From contig NC_049996.1 in assembly GCF_000003815.2 (NCBI RefSeq), positions 10,151,503 to 10,215,502 on the forward strand: a stretch of DNA of 64,000 bases, written 5' to 3'. Each line of letters starts with the position of its first letter. Positions within the stretch are counted from its first letter, which is position 1. Both the position numbers and the translations under genes were made by a program. Below are positions 49,880 through 63,805 of this stretch, piece after piece. Origin of the DNA: Branchiostoma floridae (taxonomy: Eukaryota > Chordata > Leptocardii > Amphioxiformes > Branchiostomatidae). The notes below the pieces were generated by a model. The model was given only the letters and a program-made list of their open reading frames with translations, did no database searches and was not told where the DNA came from.

Positions 49880-50100
49880 ACTCAGTTGTATCAACAAACA
49901 CTGTGTACATTAGAATCAGAGGCTGTATGTCAAAGTACAATACTATAGAGGAAACATACCCCCAGCCTAGAGTCAATAGATGAGGATGAATCTTGGTGAG
50001 AAGAGAAAATCTCGAAAAACGAAGAAAAGAGTACAACACTGTGTACACCAGAATCAGAGGTCGTAGGTCAAAATACAACACTATAGAAGAAACATATCAC
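49880..50100. repeat. Two direct repeats, 136-bp period
   Basis: cactgtgtaca followed by agaatcagagg, gtcaaa and actatag starts at 49901 and again at 50037, with moderate divergence. Confidence 0.8.
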
Positions 50101-51562
50101 AAAAACCTTACCTAACCCTCATATTTGGTTACTGGTTATATGTATAGCTGTCATTCAAAAGTTTCATTCAAATTTTTTGCTCATTTTGCTATAAACATAG
50201 ACCACATTAATTTTTTTAAACAAATGGCTGAAATTCAGAGAAATTCAGTTTAAATCATCATCATAGTTTAGAGCTGGTATTTGCAGATAAAAATCAAATT
50301 CAAGTCTTAAAAGCTTTAGAGTCTTGCAGCAAAGTTTCAAAGCTGTAGAATTCCAAGGTAGACATTTCTAAAAAAAAAACACATTTTGTCTATGGCTTGA
50401 GTAGAATCCAAGGTAACTTAGCTGGCAGTTCAGCACATCGATCTTCCAATAGTAATATTTGTTTTAAATTCAACATACAAGTCAGAGATAGAGATAGAAT
50501 AATGCTTCATTATATCTACTGTGAAACAAAAAGGTATCAAAACATGGATATTTGCCTGCAATGACATTGATGAGCATTGCGTCATACAGTGGGGAAAATG
50601 CATCACTCAGAGTCTGAAAGTTAATACATCAAATAAACATGCAGATACCAATCTTTTATATACCTGCTGTTTTAGTTTTACAAACACCTTGTACAAGTAG
50701 GAATGATGTTTCTTCCATTATGATTCAGGTCTAAAGCACACATGCAAAAGTACATTGAAGCATAAGGTGTGTACAGCTTTAACTCAATGAAACTTGTAGA
50801 CATATTTGTATTAGGAAAATCAATTCTTGATAGTTTTATATGGTATAGAGTATTAAAGGGAGAGGATTGATTAAAAGATAACTAGAGTCTCAGAAACTCT
50901 AAGATGAAAAATAGCAAACAATAACATGAGAATAAGAAAGGCAACATCTACAGAAGATTTTTTTTCTGTACTTAGAGGTTAAGGGGACAAAAAGGACCAG
51001 GAGTGTGGAAGTGGAACTCAGAGAATTTGGCTCAACTAACTTATCAATCATCACACGGGATTCAGACAACCCATACTGCATGTCATAGCAGGTTCAAAAG
51101 AAGAAGGTAATGATAACAGTTGTTAAATTTCACAACTACCTAATTCAGAAGTAATTGGCACTGCCAAAACTCAATAAAAACATTCTTCAGCATGATAGGA
51201 TGTCAATGGGAGAGAATAAACAACTAGATTATAAATAAAACTCTAGAGTTCTAGAACTCTAGAACTCCACAAAAGCAAAGAGAAACATTAGGATAAGATG
51301 GCATTTGTATATATCACTACAGAAGATATCTTCTACATTTTAGAACTAAATGACAAGGAGGCAAAGAGGCAAGAATTTCCAAGAATGCCAAATCCGTTCT
51401 TTATGACAACACTGAGTTGAGTTATCAACACTCACAGAACCTGAAAATAAAAGCAGGACCAAAAGATATAAAAGATAGCAATATGATTTGTTCCATCATA
51501 ACTAAGTAATTAGCCTTGCCAAAACTCCATCGATACTTATTTCAGTGTTAGTAAACTGAGAT

Positions 51563-51583
51563 ATCAGCACCAAGGGCAGGACC
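51563..51583 (+). promoter_or_regulatory. RE1/NRSE-like site
   Basis: ATCAGCACC, two bases, GGGCAG, then GACC. The right half-site differs by A to G. Confidence 0.4.
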
Positions 51584-53085
51584 AAACGAATCAGAAAGAC
51601 GAATTAAATCTAGTCACATTTTAAATGACAATATTCTATCACACAGCCGCCAGTCAACAAACAGTCATTGCAATCTGTATATTATGGATTTCAGAACTAC
51701 ATACAGATTTAATGGCAGTTGCAATTAACAAAGCAGGAATTTAGGATTGATGGATGACCCAAAGTAAAATCCATCGTAGAAAGAAGTTATAAGAGAACAT
51801 CACATTGAATTAAGTGAGTTAACTACATGGCATAACTTGCCATGACTTTATAACAGGCTTGAATATGCATAACAAGCAGCCCTTGCATGGTTGTTATACC
51901 AGTGATATAAAGAAAGCTACTGGTTACTTTTAACAGAAATTGGTTAAGTTTGTCGGACAAAAACCTTCAGAGGAATGTCAGAAGAATTCATAACAAGGTT
52001 TGTTATTCTATTCTGTCTGTGATACGGTTTCCTTAACAAAATCTTATTCATATGAATACAGAGGAAAATGATAGAGGCAGACTCAGACTGTTTAAAACAT
52101 TACAAGCAGATATCTTAGGTAAATAGTCATTTATGTATATACACACCAGTATAGCATAGGGTTCAGAATGAATGTCAGGAATAAATGATGGCACAATTTT
52201 TCATATCTTATATCATCAATATTACTCAAATGTAAGGAGAAAAATGTTCTCAGAAAAGGGGTATCATCACATCTGCAGATTATGTTAGCAGCCAAGTCTT
52301 AAATTCATAAATGAGCAATAGTTGATCAAAAAGTAAGAGCATTCATGGAGAATGGAATAAAGGCTTGTTAAAGCCAAAGATTATTTTGGCTTACGTAAAT
52401 AGGAATTCCATGTCTCAAACCGGAAATATGACACCATCAAGATGTAATTTACTTTTAATAAATGCCAAGAAGAAAAGATATCAAGAGAAGTTGAGACAGG
52501 AAAAAATCTTACAACATGTTCCGGTATTATATCATTATTATAAGAGGATCATTATCAGTCACATCTACAACCAGCAACAAGGTATATGTTTATCATTATC
52601 ACCATACTACTAGCAATAGGTATGATTCTTGAAATCAAACATTCCGTTCATAAAACATAACCCACAGATCTAGACACATTCAAGTCTTAGACGTGGTAAA
52701 GGCTGAGAATGAGAGCATTTTAGACAGAAAAGATGATGATAACAGGAAACACAGCAAGCATCTGACAAATCTTATATCATGGCTGAATGTAAGCTCACTA
52801 TGGATTGGATTAGGAAATATAGAGCAATTAAATACTTGCAGTTCATTTTCCATCATATGCAAGGAGTTAACTTACAGATCAACATATCAAGAAATAAAGC
52901 AACAGACCTTCATGCTTGCTGTGAAAGGAGTCTTTCTGTTCAACAGTGATTAACAGTGCACAGTTCTGCTCATGAGAAATGACTTTGAAATTGAATACTT
53001 GGAGTTAATTATACACCGTGAGAAACTTCTCTACAGATCCTGCTTGGATCAAGATATCAGGAAAAAACAGCAGACCTTCATGGCA

Positions 53086-53427
53086 CACTCTGCTTTACCT
53101 AATATTGATTATGAGGAGGAAGAGAAACTGACCGCTGACATGGACATTACTCCTCATTTAGATGAGCTGCTGAACCCGAGCCCAAGAGTGGAGAGTGGGG
53201 CTATAGCCAAGTTGTTTAACAAAGCAAAAAATGCTGTGGCAGCAGAAGTGTTAAGGAGGATTAAGAACATAATAGTCTATAATATATATTTGTATGACAA
53301 ATTTTGACAAGAAATATCGTGACTCTATTTTCATGCCAAGACAATTTTATGTGATACTGTCTGTTATAAGCATTGTCTGTGAAGGAGACACACAGTCTAA
53401 CAATATATGTTTTGTGAAGTGTGTAAA
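53086..53427 (+). other. Possible inserted segment with coding-like exon
   Basis: The surrounding repeat is interrupted here: accttcatgg occurs on both sides (about 53076 and 53428), as a target duplication would. Before the right copy lies a short A run. The segment includes an open, GC-richer frame with normal codon character (ADMDITPHLDEL, GAIAKLFNKAKNAVAAEVLR). I cannot name the protein. It could be a retroposed gene fragment, an exon or chance. Confidence 0.4.
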
Positions 53428-54792
53428 AAACCTTCATGGTTGCTTTAAAAAGAAGTGCATCTGTTCAACAGAAAATGATTAACAGCACATCACTATGCTG
53501 ATTGCAGCTACAAAAGTAGTAGGAAAGACAAGATTAGAAAAGGAAGACCACAATACATCCATGCTGACACAGTCGACATCAAAACCTATCAAGCTGTGTC
53601 TGTTTCAAGGGAGCATGGAAAATTGTCCTCACTTTTCTGAGTATGATTTTCAAAACCAAGCTAGAGGACATGTCTTTAAATGGAATCATAACAGATTAAG
53701 TCTTTATAGTACTTGTTGCTTCAGAAAAGACTGAAGCATAAATTAAATTGGGGTGTGCAATGACGATTTTCTCTTTAAGTTAATTCTTCAACGTGTCATT
53801 CGTAGGCTTCTTCTTTCTGCCCATCCTAACGTACAATCATTCATGTTAAGGCCAAGGTGCTCAGCAAGAACAAACCAAAGCCATTACAATGTCTGGAACG
53901 AGACTCAATGATGCCAAAACAAGCACAAGTAAAATCATAAACAGTCCACAGATTCTAATAATCAAGCAAGTCTGTCAGGAGGAAGAAGATAGGTTTAGTA
54001 TATCAAATAATAAATCTGTCATTACATCACAAAGCTTTAAAAGAGAGATTGGTAGTTTTTCTTACAAGGTAAAGACGGATTAAACTTGTTGAAAAGTGTT
54101 TGTATCAAAGATTTTTACAGGGGGATCCATCATTTAAAGTGATATCCTAAAAATGGGGAATACATTAACCAGTGATACATGTCTTTCAATATCAGTTGAA
54201 CTTATCATATTAATTGGAAAAAGCTGTTTTATAAATCATTTCTATCAGATATGACATTATCACCACCGGTACCAGCAGCACGTTATTAACACAGATCTCT
54301 GTGCAGCAGTCTTGTTGGATGAGGACAAAACAATAATTCTGAACAAACATCATCAGGTAGCTGCAGAAAGGTGTAAGATCTAATAATAGCCTGAACAGTA
54401 TGAATAGCCATCATCAGATTGCTAATGATTATATAATTGTAATATGCATCTGTTTAGGGGGACTTACATGAGCCATAAAAACTATTGATATGATAGATTA
54501 ATTAGCAAACAATTGCAAGGAAAGATGAATATTTAATATTTGAAAACAGAAAGTTTCTTACATATACTGAACATGCTTCAGTCATTGGTATGTCTTCTGG
54601 ACAAAATTGATAAACTTGATGTTAGTGAATGAGCAGCAGAAATATGCTAAGCTGCAAAGCAATTGTTCCAAAAGATACCAAACACAATATGCCATCTAGT
54701 TCCATTACAAATTCTATTTATTACCTCATTCAGAAGGAATTAAGGAATTGCCAAAACTCAATACTTTCAAGCATGATGAGTGTAATTGAGAT

Positions 54793-54813
54793 TTCAGCAC
54801 CAAGGGCAGATCA
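54793..54813 (+). promoter_or_regulatory. RE1/NRSE-like site
   Basis: TTCAGCACC, two bases, GGGCAG. A decayed copy (tttcagttgaaggcag) follows about 200 bases later, near 54996. Confidence 0.4.
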
Positions 54814-57777
54814 AAATGAACAGATGTCATGGGAAAGAAAAGCACCAGTCACACTTTTAATGACAATGTTGAATATGACAATGACAGCAAGTCAAGAATT
54901 CCTGATGTTGTCCTGCATGGCTTGAATTGTAATCCGTGTTCCAACTCCAGTTTCTTAGCATAATTCCACAATTATTGGTGCTTAAAAGCCAAAATTTCAG
55001 TTGAAGGCAGAACCAACATAAAACCTATCACAGAGAGGGCTTATAGTTTTATTGACAACATTCCACCGTATGAGCCAAAACAGTACAAAATCCAATGACA
55101 AAAGTATATGGTTGGAATTGTCATGACTTTTATAACAGGCAGCCACAGCATGTAAGGAATATGTATATACAACATGCCTCTGACATATCTACCCATAGAG
55201 AGCGTGAACCAATGGAATGGGAAAACACCATAAATGAATATGGAAGAAAAGACCATTATCAATATTCTAGACCAATATTCTAGACCAGATACAGAAGTTC
55301 ATCTCACATCGCATCAGAGAAATATACTATCACGGTTCCAGATCCTGCTTGGATCATCATATTATGAAGGATAATAGCAGACTATAATGGTTATCAGAAA
55401 TAATTTCTCAAAAGATTGAGGATTGCACAATCATGCTGACTGAAATCATGAAAGTATCAAGAGAGACCAGATCAGAAAAGGAAGATCATGCCATCCATGC
55501 CATATTGCCACATTTTGCACTTGAGCTTATAGAGAAGACCACACATTTCTGACTGAATGTGATTTCTAAAACTTAGATGGCATGAATGGCATAACAGACT
55601 AGTTCAAGACTGTCTGGTACTAGTTAAATAACATTTAGACTGTGACATAGCTGAGCTTCTAAAGAAGTTTGAGAAACAAAAGAATGTTGGCATTCACAAT
55701 ACAGTTTGCAATAAGGTTACAGATGACTGCAAATCGTAAAAAGAAGCTGTATCAAGACTGTCTAGTTTCAGAACTAAAACTATCATCTTTCCATTGGAAA
55801 AGGATTGCAAAATAAGAGAAATATACATGCATACACTGCAGTATACTCTAGACCTGAAAAGGTAGTGCAATATAAAATGACTCAGATGTAGTTAATCTAA
55901 TATCAAGAAGTAGTTAAAGACCTGAAAAACGCTAGGCTGTCACAGCCAATATTCAAAGCCTTGTGTCATATCATTGGTCTATCTAAACATTAGGTACAAC
56001 AGCTATCAAAGATTTGAGCATAAGCCAAATTTAAACACAGGTGACCAGAGGTGTGCAAAGAAAGTCTGCATCATCAACCAATAGACTTACAGAAAATTTA
56101 TACTAATATTACAAATATCACTCAAGTCAAAATGACATTGCCGCTAGCTGAAGACAAGATCAGTTTGTCACACTGCAGGGTAAATGGCTAAAGGTAGGCA
56201 ATAAAGAGATCAAGTTTCATCACAATAAGGGTTAAGAAGGTCAATCAATTCAAACTGCATGACACAGATCTTTTAGAGTAAACAAGGCCGTCTGCTTGTC
56301 AGTTCAAGATTCATATCACATTGCCCCAAGCTTTCACTTGGTTTGTGAACCATTGAGGATTATAATAAATTGAAAAGAAATCTAATAATACCAATTTTTA
56401 TAGAAGACATTGACAACACTAGGAGCCAAGTATCATGATATGATCAAAATTTAACTCACATATTTGGTACTGAAAGGATTTTGGTCCATCAGAAAAGTTA
56501 AGTGGGAGTTCAGGGAAAGACAGAGATATAGAACAAAGCTTCATTGTTATCAAAAAGAAAAAAAATCAAAACTTGAAAGATGTTTGCTGGAAACCACATT
56601 TCTCAACATTATACCCTACAGTAGAACAAAATGCAAAATGCAAAAAGGACTCAGGTTTATTAGACCTTCTATTTATCTATTTGTCTCTTTCATAATTTGT
56701 TGAATGGAATGAATAAAAGAGGTACATGAAAATATATTTGAACTTGAGAATTAACGTTCAAAAGTTTTACTACAGGAGGATTATACTCCTTTAAGTTAAG
56801 GAGAGGGCCGTAGTCAACTATTTCTGCTCATAAGCTCAGAAAGTCGAGATGTCAAACAATCGCATGTACAGAATATCCATTCTGAATTATGGAAAGTACA
56901 TAACAACGTGATGTGACTTGAACATATATGGAGCTTATTTACTAAGCCTTATTGTAATCAGCAGGTACAAAACCACAATAAAAAATATGTATTCAGTTAG
57001 CTTCAGACAGCAGAAAGAACGGTAGCATCAGAAATCTGCTACCTTTTGAAGTATGATAAAATGATAAATAAGAATGGTCCTAGATAAAAATTTGTTAGTG
57101 TGATCTTGTGTTAGTGTGATCTTTTAGAGATGAATTTTTAACACAACAGCTTTGATCTAACAAATTCTATTTATTATAAATTATATGATAGACAAAATTT
57201 AAAAGTCTCCATGGAAATAAGGATGAGAGGCAGTTGCCTACGCAACACTTGTGAAAACCAGAAAAAACTTTAAAGCACTCCCTTTGATATGTCATACCTC
57301 AACAGCAGACAACAAGGCTGCATCTGATAACATTGAAAACATCATTTTTTTGCCATCGTAGGTACAAATCAGAGAGTGATGTTTTAGTGAGGATTGAATA
57401 ATCAAAAAGATGATAGGTTTAAGAAAATGTGAAACTTGGAGAACATGTCTTCATAAGATCAGAAAAGTCGATGAAAGAAAGTTATGTCTTGAGCCATGAC
57501 ATTCTTTCAAATGGAACAAAAATTAGTTCAGTTGATTGTGACATCATTAGGAAATGGTCCATGGGTAAAGCACTACAAGAGGTTTGATCAATTTGATGTT
57601 TGTGGAGAGCAAGATGTATAGAAAAGAAATTTGAAAAGCTTGTTGCTAGCTGTACCAAAATATCATAAAGTAAGACAACACATCTACCTAACATAGCTAT
57701 TATGAATCTCACATCTACCTAATCCAGAAGAAATTGCCCAAACTCAATAAATGTTTTTAGCTTGCAAAACCTAAGAT

Positions 57778-57798
57778 TTCAGCACCAAGGGCAGATCC
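57778..57798 (+). promoter_or_regulatory. RE1/NRSE-like site
   Basis: TTCAGCACC, two bases, GGGCAG, with the same flanks as the sites at 51563 and 54793. Confidence 0.4.
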
Positions 57799-59679
57799 AG
57801 AACAAACAGTTGATGTGGAAGTTCATTACAGTCACACTTTTGATGACAATGACGCCAGTCAAAAAACAGTCGTGATATTGCCCTACATGGGTTGAATTGT
57901 AAATGATGATTTTTTTTTAAACAAAAAGACCTAGCATGCAATATGATTCTACAATTTTGACGCTTTGTTTTGCAAAAATTCCATCAATCTGATGTCAATG
58001 TGTTCTATTGGGAAATGTCAAATGATGCAAAGCTATCAAAACTAACTCAAAAGCAGAAAAGTTACGTAAGGATTTGGTCCACCATATAGACATGCAATGT
58101 CTGCTGGGGTTAAAACTGGAGGTCAAGTAGGCATTCTCAAGGAAAGTGCAAGTATGCAAAGTAGACAAATTCTAATATACATTGTCAAGCAAATCTGTAA
58201 GGATGAAGAAGCTACAATAAAGCTAGATTAGCAATAAATATGCTTTCATATTAAGAAGTGAAAAATCATAGACTAGCAGTTCTAGTAGATGAGAACAAAC
58301 ATTATTCAACAGTTGATCTTCTAAGCAACAACTTGAAGATACAACTTAGTTATTAGATCACTTCTCACCAAAAGAAGAGGGACATTTCTCCAACTCTTGT
58401 ATACAACAGGTTAAAAAACTTTCATTTCAGACAGAAGATAAAGTGGGAAGTTTCAACATTCTAACATCAGATTAAATGTGTGCAAATGGTCCTCTATCTC
58501 AGATCTGATGAAACAACTGTACTTAATGTTTCCGGGCAGAAAATGGACAAAAGTTTAGTAGAAAAAGTTACATACAAATGTACATAATATGTATGTAGTC
58601 AATTGACAATGTAGAGCATGGAAAAACGTTGACAATTCCTGATGACTATTTATGTATTATGAAATTTATGATACACTTCAGATCAATGACTCAATTTGAA
58701 ACTCTTGATTAGTAAATGGGAGCCCTTCTATCATAGAGCATTCAAAAATGGTCCTACTAACTAAACTGCGTCAATGGAGTCCAGATGTATAGTTCCATCA
58801 CTGTGGAACAAATGGAGAACTAAAAGTGTCCATCAAATTTGACTTTGAGTTTGTTTAGCATGTGGAGTATAACAATTAAGAAGAGAAATGTAAGCGTACC
58901 AAAGGCATTCTTCAAGCTAACGAAATAAATAGGGAAATTAGTTAGATGACAAAGACGAACTCACAAAATGATCTTAACTGGATTTCTCTACCTATTAGAA
59001 TATATTCATGGTTACCACAAAAGAATGCAGGTAGCAACACATTACATAAATGACAGAAAGAGAAACTACCTGTATTAGGCTATTAGACTGTGCTGCACGT
59101 TGTGGAGAAAATATACACTGTTGACACTTTCTGCTACACAATCTTTAAAAATTTACATTAATTATCAAACAAAAGATAGAAGAAACAAATTATAAGGCCC
59201 ACATGCTATAATATTGCAAGATGAATCTCTATGACCAACAAATGTTCACAACGTGCATAGGATGCGAGTCCAGACTACTTGAGTCATCTTGCTGTGTATT
59301 ACCAGGAGGTTGATAACAGAAAACATCTTCCAGAAATGACAAAAGGAGAAGGGATAACTGAGCATATTCTCGTCAAGTTGTTGAAATCAAATGGCCACAT
59401 CCCATTATGCAACAGGAAAGTTACACGTTATTTGGAATCTTAATCGATTAAGACTACTTGACTCATTATAACAAGTAGATTTGAGGAATGGAACTACAGC
59501 TCCAGTAACAGGAGCAAAATGATAAAATTCCACTGTAATGAAATAAGATATTGTCATTCATTACCAGTATAACTGGTAACTTTCAATACCAAAAATGTTG
59601 ACAATATTATCTACTATCTTGGATCATCTGGAAACAGAACTTGACAATACATTATACCAGTGCATTGGAAAACTGAAAT

Positions 59680-59700
59680 TTCAGCACCAAGGACAGTACC
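59680..59700 (+). promoter_or_regulatory. RE1/NRSE-like site
   Basis: TTCAGCACC, two bases, GGACAG, then TACC. Both half-sites are intact. Confidence 0.45.
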
Positions 59701-60490
59701 AAATATGGTTAAACCTGATGGAAAACGGCGCTCCTGTGAAAGACACATCCAGGGAAAAATAGTCCCAATGTCAACCTAATGAAGAGATGCCGGCCCACAT
59801 GTACAATATATATTTGTCTTCAAATAGCCAGAATAGCTGGAACCGTGTCAAGGAGTAAACTTAACTTTAAAGGAATATTAGAAAACAGCTCCTCCTACCA
59901 GGATCGATCCATCCAGGGACATCTAGTCCCAATATCAACCTAATGATGAGTTTCAGGCAAAAATGAGCACATGAAAGAAGAAATGGACACAGCACAGTCA
60001 TATTTTAAATGACAACATTCCAGTAAGTCAAGAAACATCTCTGATGTTGTCCTGCATGGCATGAATGGTAATCTGTGTTCCATCTTCAGTTTCACAACAG
60101 CATAATTCCATGATTATTGGTGATTAAAAGCCAAAATTTCAGTACTAAGGCATGAACAATGAACATTATGTCCTTGGCTGTTACAGTCAAATTGTTTAAA
60201 AGCAATATTTGAGATCATTTAACAGTCTAAAGAAGAGGAAAAGGGCCCAAAAGCCTGATTATGTCTGAAGATGAAGACATAACTCACCACACTTCAAGTC
60301 AAGTGTGCAAACAAAGTTGTTATGAATCAATATGTTTAAAGAATGTAGTATATATGTAGGTTTTGGGGGCATATGTCAACCATATATCATTAAAAAATGG
60401 TCTGTTATTCAGAGTAAGTAGCCTAGTAGTTATCAGTTTGTCTCACTGAAGACTTAATGACAGACAATAATGACACAAGTTCTGTGATAT

Positions 60491-60511
60491 ATCAGCACCA
60501 AGGGCAGAACC
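60491..60511 (+). promoter_or_regulatory. RE1/NRSE-like site
   Basis: ATCAGCACC, two bases, GGGCAG, then AACC. Confidence 0.4.
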
Positions 60512-62127
60512 ATAATGACCACATTTTACATTTAGATTGTTCATTGTTAGCATCACAGTTAATTTTTTTGGGTACTTTTCGTTGAATGGAAGAACTATGG
60601 AAAAAGGTTTATATTTGGGTATTCTTCGGAGAAATTTAAAAAAGGCAGACCAACTCGACGGTCAGAAGTTTGTGACTTTCTTTGTGTTGAATCAGAATTT
60701 CAAGAACAGGAAAGAAGGCTTGGAAAGACTCAGTAATGTGGCAACAGAATCTTTCAGTACTACTGACAAGCACAGGATTAAACTCTCTCATATTTCTTGG
60801 GATAATTCCAATACCTCAGATACAGTATGTATCAAGTCTAGAGAAACAGGCATGAAAGTCATCTTCTGACAGAACATAAAAGATTTCCAATTTAGTTAGA
60901 TATGCATTTTTTAGTGTTCATGAGCCAAATGGTGAAAACATTACTCCAGTCAGAAAAAAAGAAGCATGTATAACATGTATCGCAAGAAAAAGAAGGGCAG
61001 AGTCTGCTGCAAAAGTATGTTCATCAGATAAGGCATCCCACAGTGAGTCTGATGAAAGTACAACACATTAGATACCCTTGTATCAATCTTGTAGGATACC
61101 AACTTATCAGGACAAGATGACATTTTGATCATATGTGCATGGTTGAATAGTTGTCAAAGGGAATCTAAACCAACAAAATGAATTATTGAAAAAACTTAAT
61201 ACATGTGCAGCATGTAGTAAATGTAATTAAAAATGAGTATATAGTTATAAGGAAATACTTGTCAATAGTGTATGGCATATGATGAAGCTAAAGTCTTTTT
61301 TGGCATTTAGCCTATTCAAAGACATCCAAAAGTATACAAATTATGTCCTTGACACAATGCTGGGAAGAAGACGTGATAAAAAGGCAGCCCTATATAGGGC
61401 TCAAATTGACCATCCAAAATTTGCTTACATGCATTTGAAGGCCTGTCTAAACTGGTCAATGAAGGTGAAGAATCAAGGCTTTGTATTTCCAATAGTAAAG
61501 AGTTATAACTTTTAACTATAATGGAAAAGGTTAGATTTGAAAAGCTTTCAAGACAAATAATCATTTACATACCTGTCCTTATTCAAAATGTATTTCATTC
61601 AATATAAAAACATGGGCATTTGTAAAGTCAGCTTATGATCAGCACAATTCACTGTTCTGTATTAGAATCAGATTGCATCAAAGATCAACGTGACATGCAA
61701 CATAATCTGAAGAGCTTCAATCTTTGTTGCCAAGACAAATTTCAAAATAACTGTGAGGGTAAAAACTAATTTCAAGTAGTGAAGAAAACTCATAATGCGA
61801 GGCAAATTTGTTATAAGGTGCTAAAATAAAATGCAGTATTTTATTTATCATATTTTGTTTCTCAAGAGTTATAGAAATAGAAAGGTTTAATAATTGTTTT
61901 ATTAGGCTACTTCTTTTCCCTTATATGACATATTGTAAAGCAATTTTCACAAGATGTATAGCAACAGGAATGAGGAATTCAGACAAATAGCAACTGTCAG
62001 TTGAAAAAGACTTTAGTTACAGGATTTCAGTGGCAAACCCCCAAGAGAAAGAAGGGATACAGTACTGATCAAAGAAAACTTAACTCAAGGCAAAACGAAG
62101 AAAAAAATGGAAGAGAATCTACATATT

Positions 62128-62480
62128 AGATCACAGTTGATAAGGTGTCATAGCTGCGTTACAAAAAGACCTCGTACTGAAGAGTTACAAAATAGGAACC
62201 TAAGGCATTTTCCTACTACATGTACTAGGTATATCTCCTTCAACAACTGGAAAATAATATGTTATATCGGTCAGATCACCAAGAAAAAAGAAGGAAAAAG
62301 TACTGATCAAGAAAATGGCAATGAAGAGAAGTAGATCACAGTTGATCATGCCTCAAAGCTGCATTACAAGAAGACCTTGTACTGAAGAGTCAAAGAAATT
62401 TTAAAAGGAACATAAGGCATTTTTCTATTACATGTAGGTATATCATCTTCATCAACTGGAAAATATTTTGTATGATCTTC
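62128..62480. repeat. Two direct repeats, ~204-bp period
   Basis: agatcacagttgat, gctgc(g/a)ttacaa, gtactgaagagt, aaggcatttt and caactggaaaata occur in order from 62128 and again from 62333. Confidence 0.8.
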
Positions 62481-62822
62481 AACAAATGTAAAATATCAAA
62501 ATCAAAAGAATATGGGATATTTACATAGATACAATAGATAGATTTTGAAAGGGTGATGGCTCTGAAAATGGCTGCATAGGGGACAAAAATTATAATAGGT
62601 TGAAGTATTCAACCAGTGGATGGTAATTTTGAATGCAATCATGGGTTTCACATACTTAAGAAATTTGACACAATTAGAAGTGTTGAGTATCACAAACAAA
62701 AACACAGACACACTTGATCAATGATCATATTCACAGTGCCATGCCATGCATGTCTGGGTTGTGGTTTATGATCAGACTACAGAACATAGGAAAGGGATGT
62801 TACTACTCTGAAGTAGTTTTGG

Positions 62823-62843
62823 TTCAGCACCAAGGACAGGACT
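62823..62843 (+). promoter_or_regulatory. RE1/NRSE-like site
   Basis: TTCAGCACC, two bases, GGACAG, then GAC. Both half-sites are intact. Confidence 0.5.
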
Positions 62844-63784
62844 CAGTATTCATAAATTGCAGGACTAAAAATAAGCAATGAAAATGAATTGAATCTTTAC
62901 ATTTTAAACAAAATTCCAGTATTTTCTTTAGATTTAATATACTACATGGACATACAAGAAATCTTTCGACACAAGTATTCACAAGGCCATTTGGAATAGC
63001 TACTGGCTGGATGGTCGTTTTATCAGGTATCTGTAGTGCATATTACTTACAAAGTCGCTCAGGCTGTTCCAGCCATATATCAGAATCAAGGGGAATTCTA
63101 AAGATTTCCAAGGCACTTTGTACAATTGTTCCACACAGAAATCAGGCAATTTTATCTCTAGAGAAGTCATTCAATAAAGCAAACTGTTACAACTTCTGTA
63201 CCATAGGCAGGAAACAACTAATGGAGGAACAACTTTATGTCTTAGAGTAAGGATTCGAAAGTTATTGTAATTAAATCTGGACACTTTGTAAAATTCAGTA
63301 AGAGGAAAGATGCACCACAAAAAAACAATGAAAAAGACTGTAAGTAATCGTCACATTGTACAATATCAAAAAGGGATTTTCCTTCCTTCTTGTTCACAAA
63401 AAATATTCATTTCAGAAAGAAGATCATTAAGAAGATCAATAACAAAAACAAGAAAGAATGTTATGCAGAGTTACCACTTACATCTACAATCTTGGCAGAG
63501 GAAGTAAATGATTAAGAATCAAGATGCTTTTTATGCAGACGATAATGACTTGATGAAAAATGACAACACGCTTCCAAGAATCTTTGATTGAGAGGGCATT
63601 TATGCCTCAAATTAGAAAGTTTGGTAAGGCTCAAATTTCTACGAAACAAAAAACATAGAGCAACCACCAAGCTACCAAAAGCTGGCTCTATGCGGTGCTT
63701 GTGACAATGACTCCGGATGGGGTCTAGACAGTCCTAATGGCTGGACATTTTCTATACATTTGAATAATAAAGTATAATCTTTCA

Positions 63785-63805
63785 ATCAGCACCAAGGACA
63801 GGAGT
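63785..63805 (+). promoter_or_regulatory. RE1/NRSE-like site
   Basis: ATCAGCACC, two bases, GGACAG. Confidence 0.45.

Larger units (their letters stand above)
51150..60170. repeat. Diverged repeat family with one RE1-like motif per unit
   Basis: Blocks near 51150-51750, 54690-55010, 57690-57960 and 59990-60170 share the same order of landmarks: gccaaaactcaata, atttcagcaccaagggcag, gtcacacttttaatgacaat, gatgttgtcctgcatggc, then attattggtg and aaaagccaaaatttcag. Blocks at 52865, 53030 and 55330 share agatcctgcttggatcaaga and accttcatgg. Unit spacing is irregular (2-3 kb). No conserved protein was identified. Confidence 0.7.
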
